A stretch of DNA of 19,655 nt from SIG607 sp045586405 (GTDB lineage Bacteria > Bacillota > Clostridia > Oscillospirales > Acutalibacteraceae): NCBI GenBank assembly GCA_045586405.1, contig JAZNAG010000035.1:1-19655 (forward strand), given 5' to 3'. Below are positions 12,490 to 19,605 of the stretch, one piece after another. The translations under genes and the position numbers were made by a program. Position 1 is the stretch's first letter. The number at the start of each line of letters is the position of its first letter. The notes under the pieces are model-generated. The model did no database searches. It was not told the origin of the DNA and was given only the letters and a program-made list of their open reading frames with translations.

Positions 12490-13836
12490 TTAGCAGCAAC
12501 CCTGCCACTTCATAGCCTCTGCAACCTTTAAGAAGCCTGCGATATTAGCACCGGCACAAAGGTCACCTTCAAGACCGTACTCTTTAGCGGCATCGAAAGA
12601 GCTCTTGTAGATGTTAGTCATAATCTGCTTAAGCTTTGCGTCAACCTCTTCAGTGGTCCAGCTGTATCTCATAGAGTTCTGGCTCATTTCAAGACCTGAA
12701 ACAGCAACGCCGCCGGCATTTACAGCCTTAGAAGGAGCGATAACTACGCCGTTTTCCTTAAGGTAAGCAAATGCTTCTTCGGTGGTGGGCATATTAGCAA
12801 CTTCCATATAGTACTTAACACCGTTAGCAACAATGTTTTTAGCGTCTTCAATACCAACTTCGTTCTGGGTAGCGCAAGGCATAATAACGTCAACCTTAAC
12901 TTCCCAGGGACGCTTACCTGCATAGAAGGGAACACCGAACTTGTCAGCATAATCCTGTACTTTATCACGGCAGGAAGCGCGCATTTCAAGCATAAAGTTA
13001 ATCTTTTCTTCGGTATCAATACCGTCTTTATCGTAAACGTAACCGTCGGGACCGGAGATGGTAACTACCTTACCGCCAAGCTCGGTGATCTTTTTAACGG
13101 TACCCCAGGCAACGTTACCAAAGCCTGAAACAGCAAAGGTTTTGCCTTTAATATCCTCGCCGAAGGACTTAAGAACTTCAGCGGTGTAGTAAACAGCGCC
13201 GAAACCTGTAGCTTCGGGACGGATAAGTGAACCGCCGGAAGGAACAGCCTTACCGGTAAGAACACCTGTAAATTCGTTGCAAATTCTCTTATACTGACCG
13301 AAGAGGTAACCAACCTCTCTTGCACCAACACCGATGTCACCTGCAGGAACGTCGGTATCAGCACCGATGTGTCTGTAAAGCTCGGTCATAAAGCTTTGGC
13401 AGAAACGCATAACTTCGGCGTCGCTCTTTCCTCTGGGATCGAAGTCGGCACCGCCCTTACCACCGCCCATGGGAAGACTGGTAAGGCTGTTCTTAAAGGT
13501 CTGCTCAAAGCCGAGGAACTTAATAATAGAAGCGTTAACAGACGGATGGAAACGAAGACCGCCCTTGTAGGGACCGATAGCAGAGTTGAACTGCACACGG
13601 AAGCCACGGTTAACCTGAACCTTGCCGTTATCGTCCATCCACGGAACGCGGAAAACGATTTGGCGCTCAGGCTCTACCATACGTTCAATAACACCTGACT
13701 CAATGAAATCGGGACGCTGTTCAACTACAGGCTCAAGACTGGCAAGAACTTCGGTAACAGCCTGAATAAATTCGGGCTCACCGGCATTACGCTTTTTAAC
13801 ATTTTCAAGTACTGAAAGTAAATACTCGTTTTTCAT
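12490..13836 (-). CDS. gdhA: NADP-specific glutamate dehydrogenase
   Basis: 448-residue hexameric-type enzyme that forms glutamate from 2-oxoglutarate and ammonium, the main ammonium-assimilating step in many gut Clostridia. Visible: G-P-Y-K-G-G-L-R (substrate Lys91), P-M-G-G-G-K-G-G (catalytic-site Lys127), P-A-G-D-I-G-V (Asp167) and the Rossmann G-F-G-N-V-A (238-243). The length is standard. The frame extends to a GTG at 13843-13845, but AAGGTG (13845-13850) overlaps it and is correctly spaced, 8 bases, for the ATG at 13834-13836, so I use that. Codon choice is strongly biased and the promoter is full consensus, both implying high expression. NADP rather than NAD preference is inferred from family resemblance. 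Confidence 0.95.
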   Translation of the reverse strand: MKNEYLLSVLENVKKRNAGEPEFIQAVTEVLASLEPVVEQRPDFIESGVIERMVEPERQIVFRVPWMDDNGKVQVNRGFRVQFNSAIGPYKGGLRFHPSVNASIIKFLGFEQTFKNSLTSLPMGGGKGGADFDPRGKSDAEVMRFCQSFMTELYRHIGADTDVPAGDIGVGAREVGYLFGQYKRICNEFTGVLTGKAVPSGGSLIRPEATGFGAVYYTAEVLKSFGEDIKGKTFAVSGFGNVAWGTVKKITELGGKVVTISGPDGYVYDKDGIDTEEKINFMLEMRASCRDKVQDYADKFGVPFYAGKRPWEVKVDVIMPCATQNEVGIEDAKNIVANGVKYYMEVANMPTTEEAFAYLKENGVVIAPSKAVNAGGVAVSGLEMSQNSMRYSWTTEEVDAKLKQIMTNIYKSSFDAAKEYGLEGDLCAGANIAGFLKVAEAMKWQGCC

Positions 13837-13868
13837 TTGTGTCACACCTTTTTAAAATTTATTTTATT

Positions 13869-13897
13869 ATTATATTTTATTAGTTTTTATTTGTCAA
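13869..13897 (-). promoter_or_regulatory. gdhA promoter (full consensus)
   Basis: On the minus strand, TTGACA (13892-13897), a 17-base spacer and TATAAT (13869-13874): a perfect match to the consensus. Two AATATT arms (13896-13901 and 13907-13912) form a small inverted repeat overlapping the upstream edge of the -35 box, a possible but weak operator. Confidence 0.9.
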
Positions 13898-13930
13898 TAT
13901 TTCGGCAATATTTTTTTTGCTGCCGTTTTG

Positions 13931-15697
13931 CTACTTACGGTTTTTAATATCCTCGCAGAGAGCGTTTATAAACTCTTCTCTGGTCATTTCGGTAGTTGCA
14001 AGGGTGTCACGGTTTCTAACCGAAACTATACCGCTTTCAACCTCTTTAGCACCGAGAATAAGCATATAAGGTACACGGTCAACTGCCTGTGCTTCTCTGA
14101 TTTTGTAACCGATTTTTTCGTTTCTGTCGTCAAGCTGACAGCGAATGCCTGCTTTTTTGAGTTCCTCATAAATTTCGGTAGCATAGTCAAGAGTCTTTTC
14201 GGATACGGGAAGCACCTTAACCTGAACGGGAGCGAGCCAGGCAGGGAACTTACCTGCAAAATGTTCGGTGAGAATACCGATAAAGCGTTCAATAGAACCG
14301 AAGCATACACGGTGAATCATAATAGGACGTTGCTTTTCGCCGTTTTCATCTGTGTATTCAAGCTGGAAGTTGATAGGCATCTGGAAGTCAAGCTGGATGG
14401 TTCCGCACTGCCATGTTCTGCCAAGACTGTCTTCAAGATGGAAGTCAATTTTAGGTCCGTAGAAAGCGCCGTCGCCTTCGTTAATGGTGTAGGGAAGACC
14501 TAACTTTTCAAGAGCTCCCTTAAGACCGTTGGTGGCTGCATCCCAGTCTTCGTCACTGCCCATACTGTCTTCGGGGCGGGTAGAAAGTTCAATGGAATAC
14601 TTAAAGCCGAACTTCTCATAAACCTCGTTGATAAGATGAACAACATTCATAATCTCGTCGGTTATCTGGTCCTTGGTCATAAAGATATGAGCATCGTCCT
14701 GAGTAAAGCAACGAACTCTGAAAAGACCGTGAAGAGCGCCTTTAAGCTCGTGACGGTGAACAAGACCGAGTTCGCCAACGCGAAGGGGTAAATCTCTGTA
14801 AGAATGAAGATGGTTTTTATATACCATAACACCGCCGGGGCAGTTCATAGGCTTAATGCAGTAGGTCTCTTCGTCAATAAGGGTTGAGTACATATTGTCT
14901 TTATAATGATCCCAGTGACCGCTGGTTTCCCAAAGTCTTCTGTTCATAATAAGGGGAGTAGAAACCTCTACATAATTTTCTCTGTAGTGTATATCACGCC
15001 AATATTCAATAAGGGCGTTTTTGAGAGCCATACCGTTAGGTAAAAAGAAGGGGAAACCGGGACCTTCATCGCTCATCATAAACAAATTCATTTCTTTGCC
15101 TATTTTACGGTGGTCTCTGCGCTCGGCTTCTTCAAGAAGTCTAAGGTATTCATCAAGCTCTGCCTGACTTTCAAAGGCAATACCGTAAATACGGGTAAGC
15201 ATTTTGTTATTTTTATCGTTTTTCCAGTAAGCACCGCTGGTTTTGGTAAGCTTGAATGCCTTTAAAGCCTTGGTGTAGGTAAGGTGAGGGCCAACGCACA
15301 TATCTATGTACTCACCCTGCTGATAAAAGCTTATAACAGCATCTTCAGAAAGGTCGCCGATATGCTCAACCTTGTAGCTTTCCTCTCTTTCCTTCATTAA
15401 AGCGATAGCTTCTTCACGGGGAAGAGTAAAGGGCTTAATGGGAAGATTTTCCTTTACGATTTTCTTCATTTCGGCTTCGATTTTGGCTAAATCTTCTTCG
15501 CCTACGGTTTCATCGCCTAAATCTACATCATAGTAGAAGCCCTTTTCGGTTGCAGGGCCGTAAGCAAAATCAGCCTGAGGATAAAGGCGCTTGATAGCCT
15601 GAGCCATAATGTGAGCGGCAGAGTGACGAAGGATATGAAGGCTTTCTTCTTTGCTTTCTACCTCAGCCACGTGGCCGTCGTTGTAAACAGCTTTCAT
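13931..15697 (-). CDS. thrS: threonine--tRNA ligase lacking the N-terminal TGS domain
   Basis: 588-residue class II synthetase that charges tRNA-Thr. The usual ~640-residue bacterial enzyme begins with a ~60-residue TGS domain. Here only ~20 residues precede the editing domain. That domain is intact with H-S-A-A-H (His25, His29) and C-V-G-P-H (Cys134, His138), so it should still clear Ser-tRNA-Thr. The catalytic core has M-N-C-P-G-G (zinc ligand Cys286), the R-V-x-C-F-T-Q-D-D-A-H segment (His337), I-M-I-H-R, and motif 3 G-S-I-E-R. A C-terminal anticodon-binding domain follows from ~485. AAAGGAG lies 7 bases before the ATG and the T-box terminator sits just upstream, so the short N-terminus is real and not a wrong start. 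Confidence 0.95.
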   Translation of the reverse strand: MKAVYNDGHVAEVESKEESLHILRHSAAHIMAQAIKRLYPQADFAYGPATEKGFYYDVDLGDETVGEEDLAKIEAEMKKIVKENLPIKPFTLPREEAIALMKEREESYKVEHIGDLSEDAVISFYQQGEYIDMCVGPHLTYTKALKAFKLTKTSGAYWKNDKNNKMLTRIYGIAFESQAELDEYLRLLEEAERRDHRKIGKEMNLFMMSDEGPGFPFFLPNGMALKNALIEYWRDIHYRENYVEVSTPLIMNRRLWETSGHWDHYKDNMYSTLIDEETYCIKPMNCPGGVMVYKNHLHSYRDLPLRVGELGLVHRHELKGALHGLFRVRCFTQDDAHIFMTKDQITDEIMNVVHLINEVYEKFGFKYSIELSTRPEDSMGSDEDWDAATNGLKGALEKLGLPYTINEGDGAFYGPKIDFHLEDSLGRTWQCGTIQLDFQMPINFQLEYTDENGEKQRPIMIHRVCFGSIERFIGILTEHFAGKFPAWLAPVQVKVLPVSEKTLDYATEIYEELKKAGIRCQLDDRNEKIGYKIREAQAVDRVPYMLILGAKEVESGIVSVRNRDTLATTEMTREEFINALCEDIKNRK

Positions 15698-15733
15698 TAT
15701 AATTCTCCTTTAAAAAAGTATTGTTTAAATAAT

Positions 15734-15950
15734 AAAACCCTTAGTGCCGACAAGGGCACTAAGGGTGCTAAAAACACGGTTCCACCTTAGGTTTAACTCT
15801 TAATCTTTAACGCAGAATACGTCGCCGCTTGTTACTGCGGCGCAGCTCGGGAGTGGTCTTCACTTAAGGTCTGCTGAAACTCTCTCACCAAACGAGTTTT
15901 TCTCTTTGAGCATACATTTAAGCTACTCTTTCCGTCAAAGCCTTTATTTA
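15734..15950 (-). promoter_or_regulatory. T-box riboswitch leader of thrS (threonine)
   Basis: The minus-strand leader carries the T-box core AAGGTGGAACCGTG (15775-15788). Downstream is a strong terminator: 11-bp stem (15738-15748 with 15755-15765), six-base loop, U tail. TAAGG beside the T-box can instead pair with the CCTTA of the terminator's 5' arm, forming the antiterminator. Upstream, GAAAGAGTAGC (about 15921-15932) looks like the stem I base. In the specifier region two adjacent Thr codons, ACC and ACT (15852-15857), precede CCCGAGCTG; I cannot tell which is read. A GC hairpin (15823-15842) fits stem III. Uncharged tRNA-Thr should bind and permit thrS transcription. Confidence 0.92.
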
Positions 15951-15957
15951 TATAACA

Positions 15958-15986
15958 ATATTATCACTATAAACTTAATTTGTCAA
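15958..15986 (-). promoter_or_regulatory. thrS promoter
   Basis: On the minus strand, TTGACA (15981-15986), a 17-base spacer and TAATAT (15958-15963). The -35 box abuts the rpiB stop codon, so thrS has its own promoter. The transcript starts near 15950, giving a leader of roughly 250 bases that holds the T-box. Confidence 0.82.
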
Positions 15987-16430
15987 TTAGTTTTCGTTTT
16001 CTATTGCAGTAATTTTGTCTATTCTATTCTGATGTCTGCCACCTTCAAACTCGGTGGATACGAAAATATCGGCAAGTTCAATAGCTGTACCTACGCCTAC
16101 AACACGGCCGCCAAGGCAAATAATGTGGGTGTCGTTATGAAGACGGGTGTATTTTGCAGAGAAATGGTCGCTTAAAGCGGCGGCGCGAATGCCTTTCACT
16201 TTATTTGCGGCAATAGACATACCTATACCGGTTCCGCAAACCAAAATACCGCGCTGACATTCACCGTTCTTAATGGATAGTGCAACCTTTTTGGCAATAT
16301 CTGGGTAGTCAACCGACATCTGCTCGTATATACCGAAATCGGTAACCTCATAGCCTTTGGCGATAAGGTCGTCTTTAATTGCGTTTTTGTGTTCAAGTCC
16401 GCCGTGGTCACAGCCAATTGCGATTTTCAT
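15987..16430 (-). CDS. rpiB: ribose-5-phosphate isomerase B
   Basis: 147-residue RpiB/LacAB-type isomerase that interconverts ribose-5-phosphate and ribulose-5-phosphate in the pentose phosphate pathway. Motifs: A-I-G-C-D-H-G-G (His9), V-C-G-T-G-I-G-M-S (catalytic Cys65, Thr67), H-N-D-T-H (His98) and G-G-R-H (130-133) at the phosphate site. Length is normal for the family. Other RpiB-fold enzymes act on galactose-6-P or allose-6-P, but without sugar-operon neighbours RpiB is the simplest call. GGAG lies before the ATG inside the end of tsaB. The gap from tsaB is 6 bases, so it is the third gene of the tsaE-tsaB-rpiB operon, an unusual partner for tRNA-modification genes. Confidence 0.93.
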   Translation of the reverse strand: MKIAIGCDHGGLEHKNAIKDDLIAKGYEVTDFGIYEQMSVDYPDIAKKVALSIKNGECQRGILVCGTGIGMSIAANKVKGIRAAALSDHFSAKYTRLHNDTHIICLGGRVVGVGTAIELADIFVSTEFEGGRHQNRIDKITAIENEN

Positions 16431-16436
16431 ATTTTT

Positions 16437-17144
16437 TTACTCCTTTTTCTGCTTGTTTTTAAGTTCTCTTTCAGCCTGAGGAAGCCTTAAATATACGGGC
16501 AAAAGCTTTTCGGAGGAAACATATTCACCCTTTTTAAAGGCATCAAGACCTGCAAAGGCAACCCCTACGCCGTTTTGATAGCGCAGATGCTCCTCTGCTA
16601 AAAAAGTGTTATTTTTCTTTTTAACAAAGTCAAAGAAAATTTCTGCGCCGTCACCGGCAATAATAATAGGGCAGTTAACCCTGCTTTTTAAAATTTCGTC
16701 GGCTAAAACATCTGCTTTTTCAGCTTTATCCTCGCAAAGCCTTTTGATTTTTCCGTTTTTTACCCTGAACAGCCCACAGTAGAACTGGTTGCATCTTGCG
16801 TCCATAACGGCGCAAATAAGGGCATCGCGGTCTATAAAGTTCTCAGCTATGGCATAAAGGGTCGAAACGCTGACACAAGGTATGTTTTTTGCGGTTGCCA
16901 TACCCTTTATGGCGGATATGCCTATTCTTATACCCGTAAAGGAGCCGGGACCTGCCGACACGGCAAAGGCACCTATTTCGTTTATGTCGGTTTTAGAGGC
17001 ACTTAACGCGCCGCTTACCATAGGCAAAAGAGTTTGCGAATGAGTAAGATTTGTGTTTACAAAGGCTGAAGCAATTATTTTTTTGCCCTCTATTATAGCG
17101 CAGGATGCTGATTTCGCCGAGCAGTCAATAGCAAGAAGCTTCAT
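16437..17144 (-). CDS. tsaB: tRNA t6A biosynthesis protein TsaB
   Basis: 235-residue ASKHA-fold protein. It starts M-K-L-L-A-I-D-C-S, carries the N-T-N-L-T-H-S-Q-T-L-L-P signature (~30-41) and the glycine-rich S-A-G-P-G-S-F-T-G-I-R-I-G motif (~63-75), all diagnostic of TsaB (YeaZ). TsaB is a non-catalytic partner that dimerises with TsaD and, with TsaE, transfers threonylcarbamoyl to A37 of ANN-decoding tRNAs. Its ATG overlaps the tsaE stop by one base (TAATG), indicating coupling. tsaD is not in the window. The C-terminus is Lys-rich. Confidence 0.94.
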   Translation of the reverse strand: MKLLAIDCSAKSASCAIIEGKKIIASAFVNTNLTHSQTLLPMVSGALSASKTDINEIGAFAVSAGPGSFTGIRIGISAIKGMATAKNIPCVSVSTLYAIAENFIDRDALICAVMDARCNQFYCGLFRVKNGKIKRLCEDKAEKADVLADEILKSRVNCPIIIAGDGAEIFFDFVKKKNNTFLAEEHLRYQNGVGVAFAGLDAFKKGEYVSSEKLLPVYLRLPQAERELKNKQKKE

Positions 17145-17569
17145 TAAAATCCGCCTCCCTCAACAATTATTTTACGGCTTTCGTCGCCCGTTTTCTCAAT
17201 GGTGATGTAAATGGTGTTTTCAGGTAGGGCATTTTCAATATTCTCGCTCCATTCGGCAGCGATTACACCATTTTCTCTCATATAATCAAAAAATCCGCAG
17301 GAATCAAGATCTTCCCAACTTTCAATGCGAAACATATCAAAGTGAAAAAGGGGCAGTCTTCCGCCGCGATATTCGTTAACAATAGCAAAGGTAGGGGAGT
17401 TAACGACACCGCTATAACCCAAGGCCTTTGCAAGTCCTGCCGTAAATAGAGTTTTGCCTACACCCATACCGCCTTTAAAGGCAATAATCTCGCCGCCGCG
17501 AAGCGCTTTTTCAAATTCTTCTGCAATTTTTGCAGTATCAAGAGGTGAATATGATAAAAATTCACGCAT
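17144..17569 (-). CDS. tsaE: tRNA t6A biosynthesis ATPase TsaE
   Basis: 141-residue P-loop protein of the t6A pathway. Walker A is G-G-M-G-V-G-K-T (33-40), followed by N-S-P-T-F (switch), an F-H-F-D-M-F-R segment and A-A-E-W-S-E, the TsaE Walker-B-like motif. TsaE hydrolyses ATP to reset the TsaB-TsaD complex. The frame continues to an ATG at 17636-17638, but that codon lies in the promoter -35 box. The ATG at 17567-17569 has GAAGGGAG about 10 bases upstream and starts where family homology begins, so I chose it. First gene of tsaE-tsaB-rpiB. Confidence 0.93.
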   Translation of the reverse strand: MREFLSYSPLDTAKIAEEFEKALRGGEIIAFKGGMGVGKTLFTAGLAKALGYSGVVNSPTFAIVNEYRGGRLPLFHFDMFRIESWEDLDSCGFFDYMRENGVIAAEWSENIENALPENTIYITIEKTGDESRKIIVEGGGF

Positions 17570-17609
17570 AAATAAAGCACTCCCTTCAGCAAAATTTAAG
17601 ATATAGAAT

Positions 17610-17638
17610 ATTATATCAGTAAAACCCGAATCTTGCAA
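17610..17638 (-). promoter_or_regulatory. promoter of the tsaE-tsaB-rpiB operon
   Basis: On the minus strand, TTGCAA (17633-17638), a 17-base spacer and TATAAT (17610-17615). It lies 41 bases upstream of the chosen tsaE ATG and would fall inside the longer tsaE frame, which argues against that longer start. Confidence 0.78.
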
Positions 17639-17651
17639 CTAAAATATGTGC

Positions 17652-17680
17652 TTTACAATAGTCGAAAAATATTATAAAAT
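17652..17680 (+). promoter_or_regulatory. promoter of the SEDS gene
   Basis: TTTACA (17652-17657), a 17-base spacer and TAAAAT (17675-17680); an overlapping TATAAA at 17673 with a 15-base spacer is an alternative. It is divergent from the tsaE promoter, with the -35 boxes 13 bp apart. Confidence 0.6.
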
Positions 17681-17713
17681 ATACATATATGTAAAAAGAA
17701 AGGATGGCAGAGT

Positions 17714-18856
17714 ATGAAAGCAATATGGGCGCGAATAGCCGACTATATACGTGAAACAGACAAAATTATGCTGTTTTTATGTCTTTTTGCCACCTCTTTC
17801 GGTTGCATTTCCGTTTTGTCTGCCACTCGCTATACGGGCAGCGCAAAACAGTTTGTTATGCAGGTTATAGCTATGCTGCTCGGTATGGGAGCCGCAATAG
17901 TTTTATCGCTTTTCGATTTTGAAATCTTTCATAAGTATTGGTATGCATTTGCAGGGGTGGGGCTTGTTCCTGTTTTACTTACATTCTTTATAGGTTTCGG
18001 CCCTGCGGGTACCGACGATAAGGCGTGGCTGGATATCGGCTTTACCACCTTTCAGCCGTCAGAACTTTTAAAGGCTTGTTTTATCGTCACCTTTTCAATG
18101 CATCTGACAAAGGTAAAAGAAAATATAAATAAATTAAGCTATTTAATTCCCGTCTGCGCTCACGGCGGTCTTCCTGTTGTGCTTATTCACTTTCAGGGTG
18201 ACGACGGTACAGCCCTTGTTTTTGCCGTTATGGTGCTGTGTATGATGTGGGCGGCAGGTGTTCACAGAAAGTATTTTATTATACTCTTTTCGGCTATAGT
18301 TGTAGCGGCGCCTCTTGTGTATTTCTTTATTATGAACCCTGACCAGCAGGCGCGTATACAAAATATGTTTGATATTGATGCTGATTTGCAGGGAAGCGGC
18401 TGGCAACAGTGGCGCGGCCGAACTGCCCTTGCAGGCGGCGGTATGTGGGGACAAGGCTTTTTAAAAGGCAACCTTACCCAAATGGGACAGGCAGGCGTGC
18501 CTGAGGGCTATAACGACTTCATATTCACCACAATAGGTGAAGAATGGGGCTTTGCAGGTGCTTTTGTGGTGGTTGCTGTGCTTTGTTTTATTGCATACAG
18601 ATGTCTAAAAATATCTAAAATGACCAACAACCTTTCGGGTAAGCTTATATGTGTCGGCTTTTTCGGTTGGCTCACCGCTCAGATAACCATAAATCTCGGT
18701 ATGTGCTTATCAATTCTTCCCGTTATAGGTATAACCTTGCCGTTTTTCTCGGCAGGCGGTACGTCTCTTTCCTGCCTTTATATAGGCGTGGGGCTGGTGC
18801 TTAGCGTTTATATGCACCGAAATTCAAGAACGGTATATCTGCACGATCTTAAATAA
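17714..18856 (+). CDS. rodA: SEDS-family peptidoglycan glycosyltransferase (RodA/FtsW type)
   Basis: 380-residue integral membrane protein of the SEDS family, with about ten hydrophobic segments. RodA/FtsW landmarks: K-A-W-L-D-I-G-F-T-T-F-Q-P-S-E-L-L-K (103-120), G-D-D-G-T-A-L (162-168, normally Q-P-D-L-G-T-A), G-W-Q-Q-W-R-G-R-T-A-L-A-G-G-G near 229-243 and N-D-F-I-F-T-T-I-G-E-E-W-G with Asp268, the expected catalytic acid. The C-terminal end has L-P-F-F-S-A-G-G-T-S. It polymerises lipid II glycan strands with a partner class B PBP, which is not in this window. RodA is preferred over FtsW/SpoVE on overall look, but not firmly. AAAGGATGG precedes the ATG; stand-alone gene. Confidence 0.88.
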   Translation: MKAIWARIADYIRETDKIMLFLCLFATSFGCISVLSATRYTGSAKQFVMQVIAMLLGMGAAIVLSLFDFEIFHKYWYAFAGVGLVPVLLTFFIGFGPAGTDDKAWLDIGFTTFQPSELLKACFIVTFSMHLTKVKENINKLSYLIPVCAHGGLPVVLIHFQGDDGTALVFAVMVLCMMWAAGVHRKYFIILFSAIVVAAPLVYFFIMNPDQQARIQNMFDIDADLQGSGWQQWRGRTALAGGGMWGQGFLKGNLTQMGQAGVPEGYNDFIFTTIGEEWGFAGAFVVVAVLCFIAYRCLKISKMTNNLSGKLICVGFFGWLTAQITINLGMCLSILPVIGITLPFFSAGGTSLSCLYIGVGLVLSVYMHRNSRTVYLHDLK

Positions 18857-18867
18857 AACAAAAAAAT

Positions 18868-18896
18868 AAACCGCTATGCAAAAGCATAGCGGTTTT
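18868..18896. terminator. bidirectional terminator between SEDS gene and rpsR
   Basis: AAACCGCTATGC (18868-18879), loop AAAA, GCATAGCGGTTT (18884-18895) then TAT. The 12-bp stem is flanked by A-rich sequence on the left and T-rich sequence on the right, so it can serve both the rightward SEDS transcript and the leftward rpsF-ssb-rpsR transcript. Confidence 0.88.
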
Positions 18897-18906
18897 ATAT
18901 TTCTTC

Positions 18907-19146
18907 TTAGTCGTTAACGTAAGGAAGAATCGCTACCTGACGAGCGCGTTTGATAGCGATGGTCAGTTTGCGCTGATGAGCAGCACAGGTGCCGGTAGCA
19001 CGGCGGGGAAGAATTTTAGCGCGTTCTGAAATGAACTTACGAAGACGTGCTATGTCCTTGTAATCAATCTCTTCTACGCGGTCTGCACAGAAATGACAAA
19101 TCTTTTTACGAACTTTTCTATGTGCAGGTCTTTCCATCTTTTCCAT
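18907..19146 (-). CDS. rpsR: 30S ribosomal protein bS18
   Basis: 79-residue basic ribosomal protein that binds the 30S platform next to bS6. It carries the typical I-C-H-F-C-A-D near the N-terminus, E-E-I-D-Y-K-D, L-R-K-F-I-S-E-R, K-I-L-P-R-R and G-T-C-A-A-H-Q-R. Cys17, Cys20, Cys54 and His57 could form a zinc site, as in the C+ type of S18. AGGAGG lies 8 bases before the ATG. It is the last gene of rpsF-ssb-rpsR, 22 bases after ssb, and ends beside the shared terminator. Confidence 0.97.
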   Translation of the reverse strand: MEKMERPAHRKVRKKICHFCADRVEEIDYKDIARLRKFISERAKILPRRATGTCAAHQRKLTIAIKRARQVAILPYVND

Positions 19147-19168
19147 TATAAAGACCTCCTATTTTGAA

Positions 19169-19588
19169 TTAGAACGGTAAATCGTCGTCAGACTCACCGG
19201 TAACCTCAGTAAATTCATTCACCGAGGCGTTGCTGAAAGATGCAGGTTCGTCACCTGCAGGGGCAGCGTCACGCTTTGATTCAACGAACTGTACGTTATT
19301 TGCAATTACTTCAAATACGGTACGGTTTTTGCCGTCTTTATCAACGTAACGACGGGTCTGAATAGAACCCTCAATACCGATCATGCTGCCTTTATTGAAA
19401 TACTTAGTAATAAATTCGGCGGTTTGTCTCCAGGCAACGATGTTAATAAAATCTGCCTGAGTTTCTTCTCCTGCCTTATAGCGACGGGATACCGCGATAG
19501 AGAAGGTGGTCACAGAGACACCGCTGGGTGTTGTTTTAAGCTCGGGATCGGCAGTAAGTCTGCCCGTAAGAACAACAAGATTAAACAT
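19169..19588 (-). CDS. ssb: single-stranded DNA-binding protein
   Basis: 139-residue SSB. The N-terminal OB fold (1-~108) begins M-F-N-L-V-V-L-T-G-R-L-T-A-D-P-E-L and contains V-A-W-R-Q-T-A-E-F and G-S-I-Q-T-R-R-Y. A short disordered linker leads to the acidic tip D-D-D-L-P-F, which docks replication and repair proteins. The linker (~25 residues) is at the short end for Bacillota. AGAGGA precedes the ATG. It lies 17 bases after the rpsF stop and upstream of rpsR, the classic order; it is therefore likely co-expressed with the ribosomal proteins from a promoter outside the window. Confidence 0.97.
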   Translation of the reverse strand: MFNLVVLTGRLTADPELKTTPSGVSVTTFSIAVSRRYKAGEETQADFINIVAWRQTAEFITKYFNKGSMIGIEGSIQTRRYVDKDGKNRTVFEVIANNVQFVESKRDAAPAGDEPASFSNASVNEFTEVTGESDDDLPF

Positions 19589-19605
19589 TTAAACGCATCC
19601 TCTCT

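Noticed and set aside
13928..14503. Plus-strand open frame of 191 codons opposite the end of thrS
   Set aside because: It lies fully antisense to the ThrRS anticodon-binding and core region, with no recognisable product or start signal.
15906..16175. Plus-strand frame of 89 codons across the thrS leader and rpiB end
   Set aside because: It overlaps the T-box leader, the thrS promoter and rpiB on the other strand, and shows no coding signature.
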